A stretch of 64,000 nt of DNA from Ziziphus jujuba (GCF_031755915.1 NC_083379.1:4289501-4353500); one strand, 5' to 3'. Positions 39,042-55,108 are shown, counted from the first letter of the stretch. The notes: generated by a model not told the origin, from the letters alone. Numbers and translations are program-made.

Positions 39042-41636
39042 CCTTGTTGAGTGGTGCAGCCACAAATAATTAGATGGGCGGAAGATTTGTACCAGAAGAA
39101 TACGAATAGGAGTTCTTGATTATTGAATTCTTCTCTTAGGGAGCAAGTTTTGTTTCATAGAAGTTGATTGGTCTCTAGATTCATTGTGTACTAACTCTAG
39201 TTTATCAATTCCTCTGGAGCTTGTCAAACAGGCCAATTAGATTTGGTGGGATTTTAGTGCTCATGGGTTCTTCAAACCTCTCAAACATAGCTGCCGCTCA
39301 AAGAAGCAATCCCAGACTATTTGAGGAATCATTGCAGTTTCAGTGCATGTATGACTGCGTGTGCATTATATTGCTGACTGCATACTGAGGAACTATTTTT
39401 ATATTTTCTATAAATCCGAATTAGTGAATGGCATTACTGTTACCGACTGACTAAAACCCATTTAACTATTTTATTCGGATGTAAATTGAGCTTTGCGATG
39501 AGTTTTCCTCTTTCCACAGCCATACTCCTATAGAAACAACGAACCATTTCCAATGTAAACATGGAAGTTCCAAAATAAGAAAAAAAAAAAGAAAAAAAAA
39601 AGAAAAAAAAAAAAAGGAAGTTCAAATTCCTTTGATCTTTTTGAGGGACTGATTTTTCAATTAATATTTTATAGAAGATGTTTTAAAAAATTAACTAAAA
39701 GACAGCGTGGCGCGGGGACTTAAATAGAGTGGAGTACATGGTTTTTGGACACAAAGCTGGTGGCCAAAAAACGAGTGGGCTGTGGGGCTCATAGCCTGTG
39801 TGATTGGGGTGCCTTCCTAGTTGCTCGGTTGCTTCTCTCTGCGTCTACGCACTGCTACTGAATTTGATTTTCCAGCCAACTTGGCGGGAAGTTTTAGGAG
39901 GAGCACTTGGCAGTTGCTTTTCAAAGCGTTTTGCAATTATGACCTCCAAATTTTGAATCACCCACCGATGCACACAACATTTATCCAATCCCAATCCTTC
40001 ACATACCTCCCTCACTCACTCACACAGTACATTCTCTCTATTTTGGTCACCACTATTCCCATGAAGTTCAATGATTGCCATTCCTACACTCGTTGACACA
40101 TGTCCAGTGAATTTCTCTAACCAAAATAGAAAAGAGGGTGCCTAAAGTGATTTCTTTCACTTTAAGCTTCCATGTTAGGTAGGGGGAATTAAGCATTAGC
40201 CAATAAACCCTAAGCTTATAGGTAATTTCATTTTTTTTTTCTTCTTTTTTCATTTCAAATTCTTGCAAACAATTTTTTGCACAAATATAATTTTTTTTTT
40301 TATTTTCAAAAATTAAAGACTGAGTCTTGGCCTTTAAGCTTAGAAGTAATCTGTGGAAGAGACTTAATGGGAAAGTTTTGGGAATTGGCATTAACATTGT
40401 TTGGTAGTTGTTGACAAGGTTGATTGGGGGGGTTGAAAATAAAGGACATGTCATATAATAACTGTCTTCCACCCATTGTTTAAATATGGTTCTAAAATTG
40501 AAATTAAACTTTTAAAGAATTATAAGAAGAATAAGCTCAAAAATTAGAAGTAAAATAATTCACGTATGATAAGAATCGTAGTTGTACTTGTGACCTTTTT
40601 ACCAGTATCGAGTACAAAAGTGACATATAAATACTCGTTCAATATAATATTCAAAAGTTCTTGTAATTATTTTTTAAAAGACAGTCCAATAGTAAAAATG
40701 CATTCCTTTTTTTTTTTTTTTTTTTTTTTCGGGGGTCAATCTTTCTTTCAGTCTGGTAAGTTTCCATTTATATAAATCTACTCTAAAAAAATTGCTTGGG
40801 TATCAAACAGTTCTCAACCCAAAAACTCAAACCGACCTATTATTTTTTAAAAATATATTAACAAAATGTTATTTATATTTATTATCAATATATATATATA
40901 TATATCACAATAAATTAAATTAGAGAGTGAATAAAAAACCAATCTTGTAAAAACATTATAAAATTAACCAAACCAAAAAAAATAAAAAATAAAAAATGAA
41001 TTTGATTGAATTTTTAGTTAATATTAGTTTTTTTTCCTTGGTCGTCTAGTTATATCTGTTCAGAATTGGATTAAAAAACCTAAAAAAAAAAAATAATAAT
41101 AATTAAAAAAAAAGGACGCTAACTAGATTATGATTGATTGAATCAATTAGTGAACACGTAAGAGATCCCTTCTCTGGAACACAATTGCACAGCTTATTTA
41201 TTAAATGATGCAGTGAACCCAGAAAGCGCCAAAGTTATCCGCGGTTTAGAATGGTTTAATAGTGTTCATGGTGTTAAAGATTCTTAGACTCTATCAATGT
41301 CTCCAAGAAAAAATGTTTTAACCATGTTTTCTCCCCAAATTTCAAAACTACGAAACCTTAACGCATGACTCGTAAGGCTTTCCAATCCTCAATTCCCAAA
41401 ATCCAAAATCTTTTTAAACATATTTCAGACCCACAAAAAACCCCTCTCTTTCACCTTCTTTCCTGGAACTTCCTTAACCAATTAGAATAGACCACCTCGC
41501 CGCTGCAAATTCACAAACATAGCCTTTTTGTATTTTTCGGAGCAATTCACGAACCCACCACAAATCAGCTTTTTTTTTTTTTTTGGTCAATTCCTTATTT
41601 AAAAAATCCTGTCTTTTGCACTGTTAATTGTCAGAA
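39042..41636. other. Intergenic region between API5 and the RING gene
   Basis: 3' flank of API5, then AT-rich DNA with A and T tracts (about 39580-39615, 40708-40729) and the upstream region and 5' UTR of the RING gene. The open frames here lack any recognisable family signature. Confidence 0.5.
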
Positions 41637-44279
41637 ATGGACAGCTCCAATCGACCGCTTTCTTATCAGGCCGATGTTAATTCACCACTCCTCGGCTACT
41701 CTGCAGCTGACAACCTCCTTCGGAGCCGCCGGTTCGTGCGCCGTCCCACTCAGCATCTGCGCGGCGCTGCTCGGTTACTCCGCCGCGCTAGTGGCCGCCG
41801 CATGATGCTCCGGGAACCCTCTGTTCGGGTCCGAGAGACTGCGGCCGAGCAGCTGGAGGAGCGCCAGAGCGACTGGGCCTACTCGAAGCCCGTGGTGGTT
41901 CTGGACGTGCTGTGGAACGCTGCTTTTGTGGGGGTTGGGATCGCTGTGCTGTGTTTGAGTGCCGATGAAGAGCCCTCGGTGCCGCTGAGGCTTTGGATTT
42001 CTGGGTACGCGTTGCAGTGCGTGTTCCACATGGTGTGTGTGGCTGTGGAATACAAGCGCCGGCAACGAGACGAGTCTACTGGGGTGGTCGAGTCGGAGGA
42101 GGAGGCGAGTCGTGGTGCTCGTGGGTGGGAAAGTGGTGGTGGCGCTTTGAATTCTGGGTCTGGGAGTGACGGAGAAGAATATGCGTCTGAGGAGGGTCAG
42201 GAGGACGATAATGGAACCAGGTAATTTGTGCTATTATACCTATTTTCCTTGGAAATTAAAAATTTGTAACTGAGACTGAAGCCTTCATTTGGAGAGACAG
42301 AAAAAAAAAAAAAAAAAAAAAACTCATTTTTCATTTTTGCATTGTATATGATCGATAATATATACGAGCTCATTGATTGATTGATGTGGTGGCAGTATTG
42401 CAAAACACCTCGAGTCTGCAAACACGATGTTTTCATTTATGTGGTGGATGCTTGGGTTCTACTGGGTGAGTGCTTGCGGTGAAGATTTGCAACGTGATTC
42501 GCCGCAGCTATACTGGTTTGTTTGACCCAATTTTCTGGGTTTAATCTTTGAGAATCAGTTTTTTCTCTCTGTCATTTTCTTTTTACTCACCGATTTCATT
42601 TTGCTTATTCTTGCAGGCTTTGTATTATTTTTCTTGCTCTGGATGTGGTCTTTGTCGTGTTGTGCATTGCTGTCGCAGGCTTAGTTGGTATTGCCGTCTG
42701 CTGCTTTCTTCCGTGCATAATTGCAATCTTATATGTGGTAACAGATCAGGTAATTAGTAATAACCAGTTTGATTAGTCCATAATGTTAGCTGCAGTTGGA
42801 AAATTGATTTCCAATGTGTTTCTGTTCTTGGTGGTATACGTAGATGGTTAATTCGGCCCTTTGCAAATGAATACCTGTTATATAAGTTGTTTTATATACC
42901 TGTTCTATAAGTTGTTCCATTTTATGCATTAATTGAAGAAATTGATCTATCTGGGAATTTGAATAGGAGAAAAATATTATCAGTAATAGTGTTTTGGTTG
43001 GTGAACTGATTTAAGTCTGAAATTAGTTATATAATCTTCTTGTTTTTGTATATCTACGACATTTTGAATCAGGTACAATCTTTGGTAAGTTGTACTATCA
43101 GTCAATGCACTGTTTTGTTGTTCTTGTGGGTGGTAAATACAGGGATTATTTATTTTGTACTATGGTTAATGCAAGTTCTGCCAAGGAAAGATGTAATGCC
43201 TCGGAGCCTGGGACCCATATAGAAGATATTTTTATTTTTTATTTTTTTTTGGCCTTGGGTGAATTCCATTTTTGTGGTTAATTCATCTGCTGTATAAATT
43301 GACTGTTATATGTTGCATGTTTTCTGTTTATTGACCAAATGGCCAATTGGTTGATTGTTGTGATCCTTAATTTGTGTGGTTATTGGGCTTAAATTAATCT
43401 CTATTAAATTTCCACCTTCCCGTTCACTCCATGCATTAGATAATCCGTGTCTGGCTTTACATCTTCCTTTAGGAAGGAGCAACAAGAGAAGAGATTGATC
43501 AAGTGCCAAAATTCAAGTATCGCAAGATATCCGATGTGGAAAAAGTTAATGGAGAGTTGCAAGAATCTATTGGAGGAATAATGACTGAATGTGACACTGA
43601 TAGGCCCAATGAACGTGTTCTTCCTCAAGAAGATGCTGTAAGTTTTGTGTGCTGTAGCTTGAAAGTTTTATCCAGTAATTTATAGTCAAAATAGAGAAAA
43701 TTTTTGGATAGTTATCCATTTATGAAATTGATTCAGATTTCAAAAGAGGTAGGACTTGTATACTATTTGACGGACCCAAACCTTGGTTATTCAAGTTCCA
43801 TATCTGAATGTTGCTATGCCATATATTGCTAATGCAAACTCAGTCGTATTTGGACTTTCCCTTTTGCCCTATATGTCCAAATTGACCATTATGAAATCAT
43901 GTTTTCTTAATTGTTGTCCTTAACTAATACCATATAAATATCCAAGGGTGATCTCTGATTTCGTCTCTGTCGTAGCGGCTAGATCTTTGATTTGCAATCT
44001 ACATATACAAAATGTGGCTCTCTAGTTTATTTTGATTCCTCAATTTCTGGATTTCTATCCATGGAAGTATATAGATTTCTGAATTAATTTGGCAAATTTC
44101 AGGAGTGCTGCATCTGCTTGTCTGAATATGAAGATGGCACTGAACTACGTGAACTTCCATGCCATCACCATTTCCACTGCACCTGCATAGACAAGTGGTT
44201 ACAAATCAATGCCACCTGCCCCCTGTGCAAGTTCAACATTTTAAAAGCCAGCAATCAAATTGGCAGGGAAGTGGTATAG
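41637..44279 (+). CDS. Membrane-anchored RING-H2 E3 ubiquitin ligase
   Basis: Five exons: 41637-42220, 42396-42515, 42617-42749, 43473-43637 and 44103-44279, giving 392 aa. The start is the ATG opening [13 protein letters not shown]. There is an Arg-rich region (residues about 30-80), two hydrophobic segments near residues 85-138, and two more in exons 2-3 (around 205-277). The RING-H2 finger at residues 336-376 runs from [19 protein letters not shown] to CPLC, with the His pair in HHHFHC and the E2-contact Trp in DKWLQ. The family (Arabidopsis At1g12760, At1g63170 and At4g11680) are E3 ligases of endomembranes. An acidic, Gly- and Ser-rich linker (about 150-195) separates the two membrane parts. 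Exon 1 is GC-rich, unlike its surroundings. Target proteins cannot be told. Confidence 0.93.
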
Positions 44280-44757
44280 AAAAAGTACAGAAATGCCAAA
44301 TTTTGGAGACTGCCAATGCATGTAGTTCGTGGTTGTGTACATATTGGATAGAGTCCATTTCTAAGAGTCTGTACGTTTTATCCACTATGACACTTACAGG
44401 GTTGTATTTAGTATCATTTTTTTTTGTATGTACGAGCTTAGTATAGATGCAGTCTGTACTTTGTATGTATTTTGGTTTTATGTGAAAAATGAAATGGCTT
44501 AGTTTGGCGTCGGTTATTTATGAAATTGGCCAGCATTCTGTGTTTTCCATGTATAATTTGTGCAAATTTCTTGTTAATTTTGTTGCAAAAGGAAAAAAGA
44601 AAATTGTTGTAGCTTTTGAATAAATTGGGGTTAAAAAAAAAAAAAGAAAAAAAAAATTAGAGCTCAGAAGCGCTCGCTTTCATCCGTACAAACATCAGAT
44701 GTCAAGATGGACCCCACCATCACACGGGCGCAAGAACCCTCATGGCTCCTTTGGGAA
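44280..44757. other. 3' flank of the RING gene
   Basis: Contains the 3' UTR and an A-rich stretch at 44633-44655. The segment 44660-44757 is repeated, with changes, next to the decayed tRNA copy at 47185-47290. Confidence 0.6.
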
Positions 44758-44828
44758 TGCACCAGCCGGGAATCGAACCCGGGTCTGTACCGTGGCAGGG
44801 TACTATTCTACCACTAGACCACTGGTGC
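44758..44828 (-). tRNA. trnG-GCC: tRNA-Gly (GCC)
   Basis: The minus strand begins GCACCAGTGGTCTAGTGG and ends CCCGGCTGGTGCA, 71 nt. The 7-bp acceptor stem GCACCAG/CTGGTGC pairs fully. The anticodon arm pairs GTACC with GGTAC around the loop CTGCCAC, giving anticodon GCC. The T arm has the B box GGTTCGATTCC and the D arm has TGGTCTAGTGG (A box). The discriminator base is A. CCA is not encoded, as expected for a nuclear eukaryotic tRNA. There is no intron. Confidence 0.97.
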
Positions 44829-46650
44829 TGGTTGAAACCTATTTGTTTGGAATACATACTTAGTTAAAAAACAACTTCAAGTAGGCCTTAGCCCTTCTGA
44901 GCAGGGTACAAGACAGTACAACTTTTAAGTAAGAAAAAATTAACAGCGTTGTACGGATAGTATAAACAGTTGTCCCAGCTCAGACTTATAACAGAAAAAA
45001 GAAGAAATATAAGTAACGGCATCATTGATGGAAGCCAAGTTGAACACAGCTCAAAAACCTTGGTGCTTCAATTTTCTGAGATATTGACGGAAAGACTATT
45101 CCGTTATGGTTGAATGAGATTTAAATATCTATATCTGTGAGATATCTTAAAAGAGAGAATATTGGTAACAAATTGTAACCTCCTTATGATATTTGTGTAA
45201 ATTAACTAAGTTTTGAGGTTAATATATACAAATATAGATAGGTGTCATTTGTGCAGGAGGTATTTGAACAGGTGTCGTTAATTATTTAAATAGGTGTCAT
45301 TTAGATTTTGATTGATTTGTAAGTGTTTTGCACGTGCCTTTGCTTGATACTTATCATGTAAGTATAGATCTTCATCTCCACCGCCATCGAGTAGCCTATA
45401 TATCACTTTGATTATTCTTCTCTTTTACCTGTTGTAGACATTCCTAACTGCATTTACCAGAATGTGGTTTTTATTTTTTATTTTTTTTTATTTTTTTATT
45501 TTTAAATTTTCAATGTTAAATGTTGTTTCTTCTTCTCTCTTGATTATATTTGTATCTAAATTTTGCTGAATCCAATCTTATTGGATTATATGAGTTTAAT
45601 TTGATTACTTTTTGTTAAATAATTCTCTTCTACACCAAAATTTAATCAATTTCTGCACCCATTTTAGCAGAACCATGCAATCAAGCTTTAAAGCAGCTTA
45701 TGGGTTTTTCAATACCTCAACCATTCAAAAGAAAGACACATTGGTATTTGGAGAACCATCACTTCTACCATAAATTCATAAAACAAACTACTCATCCTAA
45801 TAAATCATACCGTCTCTTGATCCTTTTATGATACAGTCGAATCTGTGAGTACCTCCTTTCTATTTTTAAAACAACTAAAAAGACAAAAATGAAAACAATT
45901 TTTTTAAATTTACATCTATTGTATTCGACTTGAGCATGTGCATAATTTCATATTTTGCATTAAGTCATATTACTATATACTTTTGTCAGTTTTAGTCGAG
46001 ACCAGATTTAGAAGCTCCTAACTTTGGGTATCAGAACTATCTCTGTGTATTCTAGCTATACATCAGTATGATGAATACTCTATGTTTTACGTTCTTCCGT
46101 GAACATCAAAATTACAAAATTTTAAAATTTTTGTTTTAAGCTAAATTGAGACACGGGCATGTTTTTAAAATGATTTTGTGATTGAATGGAGATGATTTAA
46201 ACATCTGGTTTGGACTCCAACTCCCTGAAAATGTTCAAAACACTGAAAACGATGGCCGCAGGGTTTGGAATCTGGAAGTTGTGGTGGGAGGGTCAGAAAT
46301 GAAGTTGTTAAGTTGTTATAAAGCTATTGGTACTCCAAATAATATGTACGAAGCACATACTTTTGCCTAGTATTTTAACTAATATGGAATGCATATTAAA
46401 CCGCACCATATATATTTTAAAGTTGAAAAAATTTTACATCATTTTTTCAACGACGTCCTTTATTGGTGTAGCTAGCTAGCTAATTCATATATATATATAT
46501 ATATATATATACATGCAAATGTGATTGATCGATGCAGGCAATTTTGTATTAATCACAGTGCTAATTCCTACATATGCACACTGTGAGTAATGCAGGTACG
46601 TATACCATATACTGTCGGCAAGTTCATGCTAATTCCTAGCTAATTAATTC
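44829..46650. other. AT-rich intergenic region, possible old retroelement debris
   Basis: No gene recognised. The stretch 45100-45420 has recurring GGTGTCATT/GGTGTCGTT words and resembles the inner part of an LTR, but I found no matching second LTR. The 62-residue open frame at 46182 has no family signature. Confidence 0.4.
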
Positions 46651-46797
46651 CTTTGTAACTTTAAATTCATTCCCAGCAGCTTGAATTTGAGCTCCATGAG
46701 ATGATAAAAATGAAAGGCAATAAAGAGAACTAGTACATACTTGGAAGAAAGAAGCAGATTGTTGGAAATTGGAAGTCTGTTTAAAGAACAAGAATGG
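46651..46797 (-). pseudogene. Relic of a glutamate-receptor-like exon 1
   Basis: Read on the minus strand, this matches exon 1 of the glutamate-receptor-like gene at 49993-53683. Shared words include CAGACTTCCAA, ATGGAGCTCAA, CAAGCTGCTG and the following AATGAA and AAAGT(T/C)ACAAAG. The region encoded the signal peptide. It carries length changes that break the frame, and there is no start ATG in register. It points to a third, lost member of the receptor cluster. Confidence 0.7.
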
Positions 46798-47289
46798 TAT
46801 ATTATTCTATGATTTTTGTAATCCTATATTTATATATAAAATTTTGTTCGTATAAAGGGTATGCCGTCAGTATTGTCTACAATAAACTGAATTTTCGAAT
46901 CTATTATCAACAATAAATTAGTATCAGATGCAGAATTGGCATACAGGCTCTATATATGTATATATATATATATATATATTTGTTTTTGAATCTGGTCTCT
47001 TCTATTTAGTCTTCAATTCTTCGGAGCCACCATACAAATTGGCGCTTGTCAGCGAAATTTCGAAGCAAGCACTTGGAACGTTAATAATCATGTCTGCAGG
47101 TTTACCAGAGGTGGCAGGGCTGACCAGAATTTATTTATTTATTTTTATAATCCACATGTAAAATTATTTTAAAAAAAAAAAAATGGCTGAAGAACTCAGA
47201 AGCGCTAGCATTCATCCATATTGATCAGATGTCGTAAGGGACACAACCATATCAAAGGGACACAACACTCCTCACGGCTCCAACCACAA

Positions 47290-47365
47290 TGCACCAGCCA
47301 GGAATCTAACCAGGGTGCCATTCTCTTTCTCTTGTTACCTTTCTGTTGTTATAGACCACTTGTGC
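47290..47365 (-). pseudogene. Decayed tRNA-Gly copy
   Basis: GCACCAGCCAGGAATCTAAC and CCACTTGTGC match the two ends of the tRNA-Gly at 44758-44828 in the same orientation. The B box has substitutions, and the anticodon region is replaced by a T-rich insertion, so no cloverleaf can form. Flanking sequence on the 3' side (CTCAGAAGCGCT, TTCATCC, ATCAGATGTC) is also shared. This is therefore a DNA segment duplication, not a retroposed tRNA. Confidence 0.8.
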
Positions 47366-47734
47366 TAGTTGACATGCTTATTTCATACTTTGCTTATATT
47401 ACAAAACATAATAAAAGGATTAAGCCATCATTTATCTGCTAACTAAAGTGGTTTTTCAAACCACTCATTGATCAACAAGTAACCACCACTAATGCCCTAT
47501 TAAACAGGTGCATTACATATAAGTGCATAAATTAACTGTCCTGACTCTGATTAGATGCTCATTATTACGAGGGAAGAAGCAATTCTTCTTCTCACAAAAT
47601 CCTTGCAATGTTTATATTTCCATTAAAATAGTAAACAAATTATGCAAAATGCTAGAGAACAAAATACAAAATATTTTCAATAAAAAAAATTATGAACCCA
47701 AAAAAAAAAAATTGTAAAGGATGATTATATTTTC

Positions 47735-48610
47735 TAATAAGTTAGTAAAAAAAAATTAAAAATTTGCTGATGCAATTCTTCAAAATAAAAGTAAAATTCT
47801 TTAGATATAATAGATATTCTAAAAACATAAAAAAAAAATAAAGATCAATAAAAAAATAAGAACATGTAATTTTTCAAATAATATGTATTCTAAAATAATA
47901 AATAAATAAAGACCAATAAAAAGAATTTGAACATGCATTAAAAAATCAATTGTTTTCCTCATATTAGAAACTCTAATATGTATTTTTTTCAAAATAAAAA
48001 ATATAAATATAAAAAATACATATAATAAATAAAAGAGCATCTTTTATAAAAATAATTTTTCAATTTTTTTTTTAGATTTTATAAATGCCTTATCTTTCTA
48101 TTTTTATTTTTTTTATAAGTCTTTATATTTTTTATATTTAAATCTCTACGGTATGTACAAATTATATATATTTTTAAGAATTTATTAAAAAAAATGATAT
48201 CCTGAAAAAAAGATAGACCAATTAAAAAAAAAATTGAACAAGCATCAAAAAAGTCAATTTTTTTGGGGAAAAGTAAAAATCTTATAAAATAACTTTTTGT
48301 GAATAATTAATATATAAAATAATTTTTCAAAGTTTTCTTTTATATTTTATAAATACCTAATCACTTTTTCAATATATATTGCTACGGTTTTTTCTTTTGA
48401 ATCTCTAAAATATGCACAAATTATTATTTTTATCTTTTGAAAAATTATATTTGCATTTTTTAATAATCTATGTAATTTTTTTTTTAATATATTCAAATTT
48501 TTTATTGGTTTTTATTTAGAATATTTATTATATGTTAAAAAAATTATTTTTTCTGGAAAATTACTTTTGAATTTTTTTAAAATTTTTTTTATTAACTTAT
48601 TTGATGTCAT
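47735..48610. repeat. AT-rich inverted repeat region
   Basis: The left end (AATAAGTTAGTAAAAAAAA and following) resembles the reverse complement of the right end near 48540-48602 (AATAAGTTAATAAAAAAAA). Both arms then share ATATTCTAAA and CCAATAAAAA words. A further copy of the end lies at about 49430-49500. It looks like a decayed AT-rich foldback or MITE-type repeat. Base composition makes by-eye alignment risky. Confidence 0.45.
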
Positions 48611-48786
48611 CTTCCTTAGCTTGTGTTACAATATTATTAGGCTTGATAAGTGGTAATGGAATCAGAACAAATTTCCTTCTCGTATGAAATTTATATCTTC
48701 CTCTTTCTTCTTAAAGAATATAAATCTTATCCATTCTTTTTTTTTTTTTTTTTTTCTTCAGACTTTGTTTCTATTTTTATTTTCAG

Positions 48787-49003
48787 GCCTTTCTTTTACA
48801 AAAAGAGGGAAATTAATGGAGCTTGTTGATCCAAAATTGGGAAATGTTTTCGACAAGGAAGAGGCAGTTAGAATGCTTGAAGTAGCTCTTTTGTGCTTAA
48901 GTCCATCACTGACACTTAGGCTTATCATGTCTGCAGAATGGTGAACATGCTTGAAGGTAGAAGCTGTATTAAATTGGATAGAGATTATTGCAAATTGTGA
49001 TCA
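48787..49003 (+). pseudogene. Relic of the last kinase exon of an LRR receptor-like kinase
   Basis: After a TTTTCAG acceptor the frame reads KRGKLMELVDPKLGN, then EEAVRMLEVALLC and LTLRLIMSA. This is kinase subdomain X-XI of LRR/malectin receptor kinases (At1g53430-like: ELVDP, VALLC, SPTLRPTMS). At 48936 one base is missing, and the continuation MVNMLEGRS is in another frame. The Pro after the conserved Arg is also lost. No upstream kinase exons are visible within 1 kb, so this is a truncated, frameshifted relic. Confidence 0.72.
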
Positions 49004-49992
49004 ACAGAAAGGTTAGCATCCCCAGTTTTCTCCAAACTTACGCCATAACTCAACTACTGAATCTTAATGCCTCATTTCTTCACCAGCTTCCACTTGGATC
49101 TCTATCCACCAAATCATAATTAGCTTATACTCGTTGGACAAGCAATAGATATAAAATTAAACTATTTAGGTATAACAAAAGTTTTTATTGAAACGCAGAC
49201 GATCAAGACCTTATATTTTTTACATGTACAATATTCTGTATGGTTCTCTGTTTCCATTAAATGACTCCAATATAATTTTTCATGTTTAAAATTCTGTTAA
49301 TCCTAACACATTACTAGAAATAGAAGGTATTTATGAGGAAGTATATATGTCTAAAGTTGGCTAGTAGTATAGTAGAATCGAACATTTCTGTTATGTAATC
49401 ATCATCAATATGGATGTGTACAAATTTATTATATGTAAAAAAAATTATTTTTATTTTTGAGATTTGCATTTTTAATTTTTTTTTTTACTAACTTATTAAA
49501 AAAATAAAAATCATCTTTGGTAATTTTTTTTATCAAAGATGATGAAAATATGCTTTTTTTAATATATTTAGCATAGTTTTTGAAAAGTCAAAAACAGCTT
49601 TTAAGATTTAAAAATTGCTTCCCTAAGGTCAAAAAAACTTTACAGAACACATGAAATTTTAGCCATGCCATACTCTATGGTAGTACCATCGTTCTTTACT
49701 AAGCACCGGCCAATCGTCGTACTTTTTCACATTGTACTTTGACCGGGTATTTAAGACTTGCTTGATATCCAAAATAAAAGTATGTAATGTAACTGTAATT
49801 TAGTGTGCAAATATCCCTTTAGAGTATTGATATTTGCACCGTCAGAATGTTGCATACTTGGATAGCTAAAATCTCTTTTGATTTATATACAGATGAGGAA
49901 TATTTTAATTACAAATATATTTTTCTTCTACAATGTTTGGTCAACCAAATCCAGTTAATTCAATTTCTCGCTATGTCATATTCATTGATCAA
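49004..49992. other. AT-rich gap before the receptor genes
   Basis: No gene recognised. About 49430-49500 repeats the end of the AT-rich inverted repeat at 47735-48610. The right part is the 3' flank of the first glutamate-receptor-like gene. Confidence 0.5.
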
Positions 49993-53683
<3,691 letters not shown>

Positions 53684-55108
53684 GTTGGACTTTTCAATAT
53701 TTTTGAATATCTCAGAATCTTGTTAATTAGTTAGTAGGGTACCTGGAATAATATGTAGTATGGCAATGATTGTGTTTTCTTTTCCATTAAGTAGCTGCTT
53801 TTTGCGCGAGAGAGGACTTAAACGCGTGGTGGAATATAGTTAGGGGAATTTGTGTATTTGATTTGGCTTCTTGTCTAATAAGAGAACTAGGAACCATACT
53901 TTTTGGCCAAGTTACAAACTTTTCTGCATCTCTATCTGGAATTCCTAAGTCAGCATCTGGGATGTCCCCAAAAAAAAAGTCAAATATCCATACCTGGTCC
54001 ACCTGAGTGGCAGGGCTTATAACCAATTTAGTAGTTACAAGTGGATGAAGACCTGGAGTCTATTATTTCTATTTCCCTTCTTAAAAATAATTTCCTCATT
54101 TATATAAGAGAATGTAGAGAGAACCTAGTATTTGCATCTTGAATTTTCAGTTTTTGTTTTAAAATTAGAAGAAATCTATTCTTTTTGAATCAATCCATTT
54201 TATCGAAGATTCAACATAGGATATCAACAAATTGAAGATTTTTTCATTGAATAAGTTGGACGAGTTCTTCATTTTTAAGTCTCCAATTTTTCTGGTTTTT
54301 GTGCTCGGACTTGGTCAATTAGTGCAACATTCCTCATTCCATCTATTATAATTAATACGCTTGTTAACCGTGGTTATGAATTACCTGGCATTGAAGGAAA
54401 GGTTCACACGTAACTCATCAAAGAAAGGATGTTTACAAGAATTCTTCAAAGAAACAAAAAAAGGTTCAACCATAAACCGCACAAAAGCATGGAATAGTAT
54501 CCGAAATTTGGAAGTCTTTTCTTCTTGAATATTTGGTTTGAAACACTGAGTCCTTAATAATATCGGAGAACAATTCATTTTTGCATTGATTTTCTGAAGA
54601 ATGTTTGATTTTAAGTGTCCACTTATTATTGGTTTGGACTTGTTTTATTGTGTTGTGTCATTTTTGCATTGATTTTCTGAAAAATGTTTGATTTTAAGTG
54701 TCCACTTATTATTGGTTTGGACTTGTTTTATTGTGTTGTGTCTTCTATTATACACTTGGGGTGTATATATATAAATATTTTACGCATCCTCATACAATTT
54801 ATAAATACTCTATTTTAATTTCTACCGAGGTTAAATATAATTGAATTTCTGCTCATCAAAAAACATATATCTATTTGAATTTCTTTTAGATATGGAAGTT
54901 TATTATTCAAATTAACAGATGATGCAAAATCCATGTATATATGTAGAAAGCTCAAATTAACAACAAAGCACATATGGCATGCAAAATTTACATAATGTTA
55001 TTATTTACAAATAAAAATAACGTATAAATTAGAAGCCCAGTCATGGACATTAATTGACTACTGCTATAGCAATTTTAGCTGTTAGGATATATATATATAT
55101 ATATATGG
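53684..55108. other. Spacer between the two glutamate-receptor-like genes
   Basis: Upstream region of copy A and 3' flank of copy B. It contains the 83-bp tandem duplication. A minus-strand open frame at 53787-54026 (79 aa) has a less biased composition than its surroundings, but I do not recognise it. Confidence 0.5.
54576..54741. repeat. Perfect-length tandem duplication, 2 x 83 bp
   Basis: CATTTTTGCATTGATTTTC begins both units (54576 and 54659), and both end in GTGTTGTGT. I see one mismatch (GAAGAATG versus GAAAAATG). It lies between the two receptor genes. Confidence 0.93.

Noticed and set aside
41775..42065. Minus-strand open frame over the RING gene
   Set aside because: It is the antisense shadow of GC-rich exon 1 of the RING-H2 gene.
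45100..45420. Possible solo LTR
   Set aside because: Words resemble an LTR interior, but no paired LTR, no TG..CA borders and no target duplication could be found.
46182..46370. 62-residue plus-strand open frame
   Set aside because: No family signature and no flanking exons, in a region of relics and repeats.
46990..47120. Protein-like stretch (plus-strand SEPPYKLALVSEISKQALG)
   Set aside because: It looks coding-like on both strands, but I could not match it to any family, so I made no call.
53787..54026. 79-residue minus-strand open frame between the receptor genes
   Set aside because: Its composition is less biased than its surroundings, but I recognise no family and see no splice-linked partner exon. 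Kept only as a note in the spacer entry.
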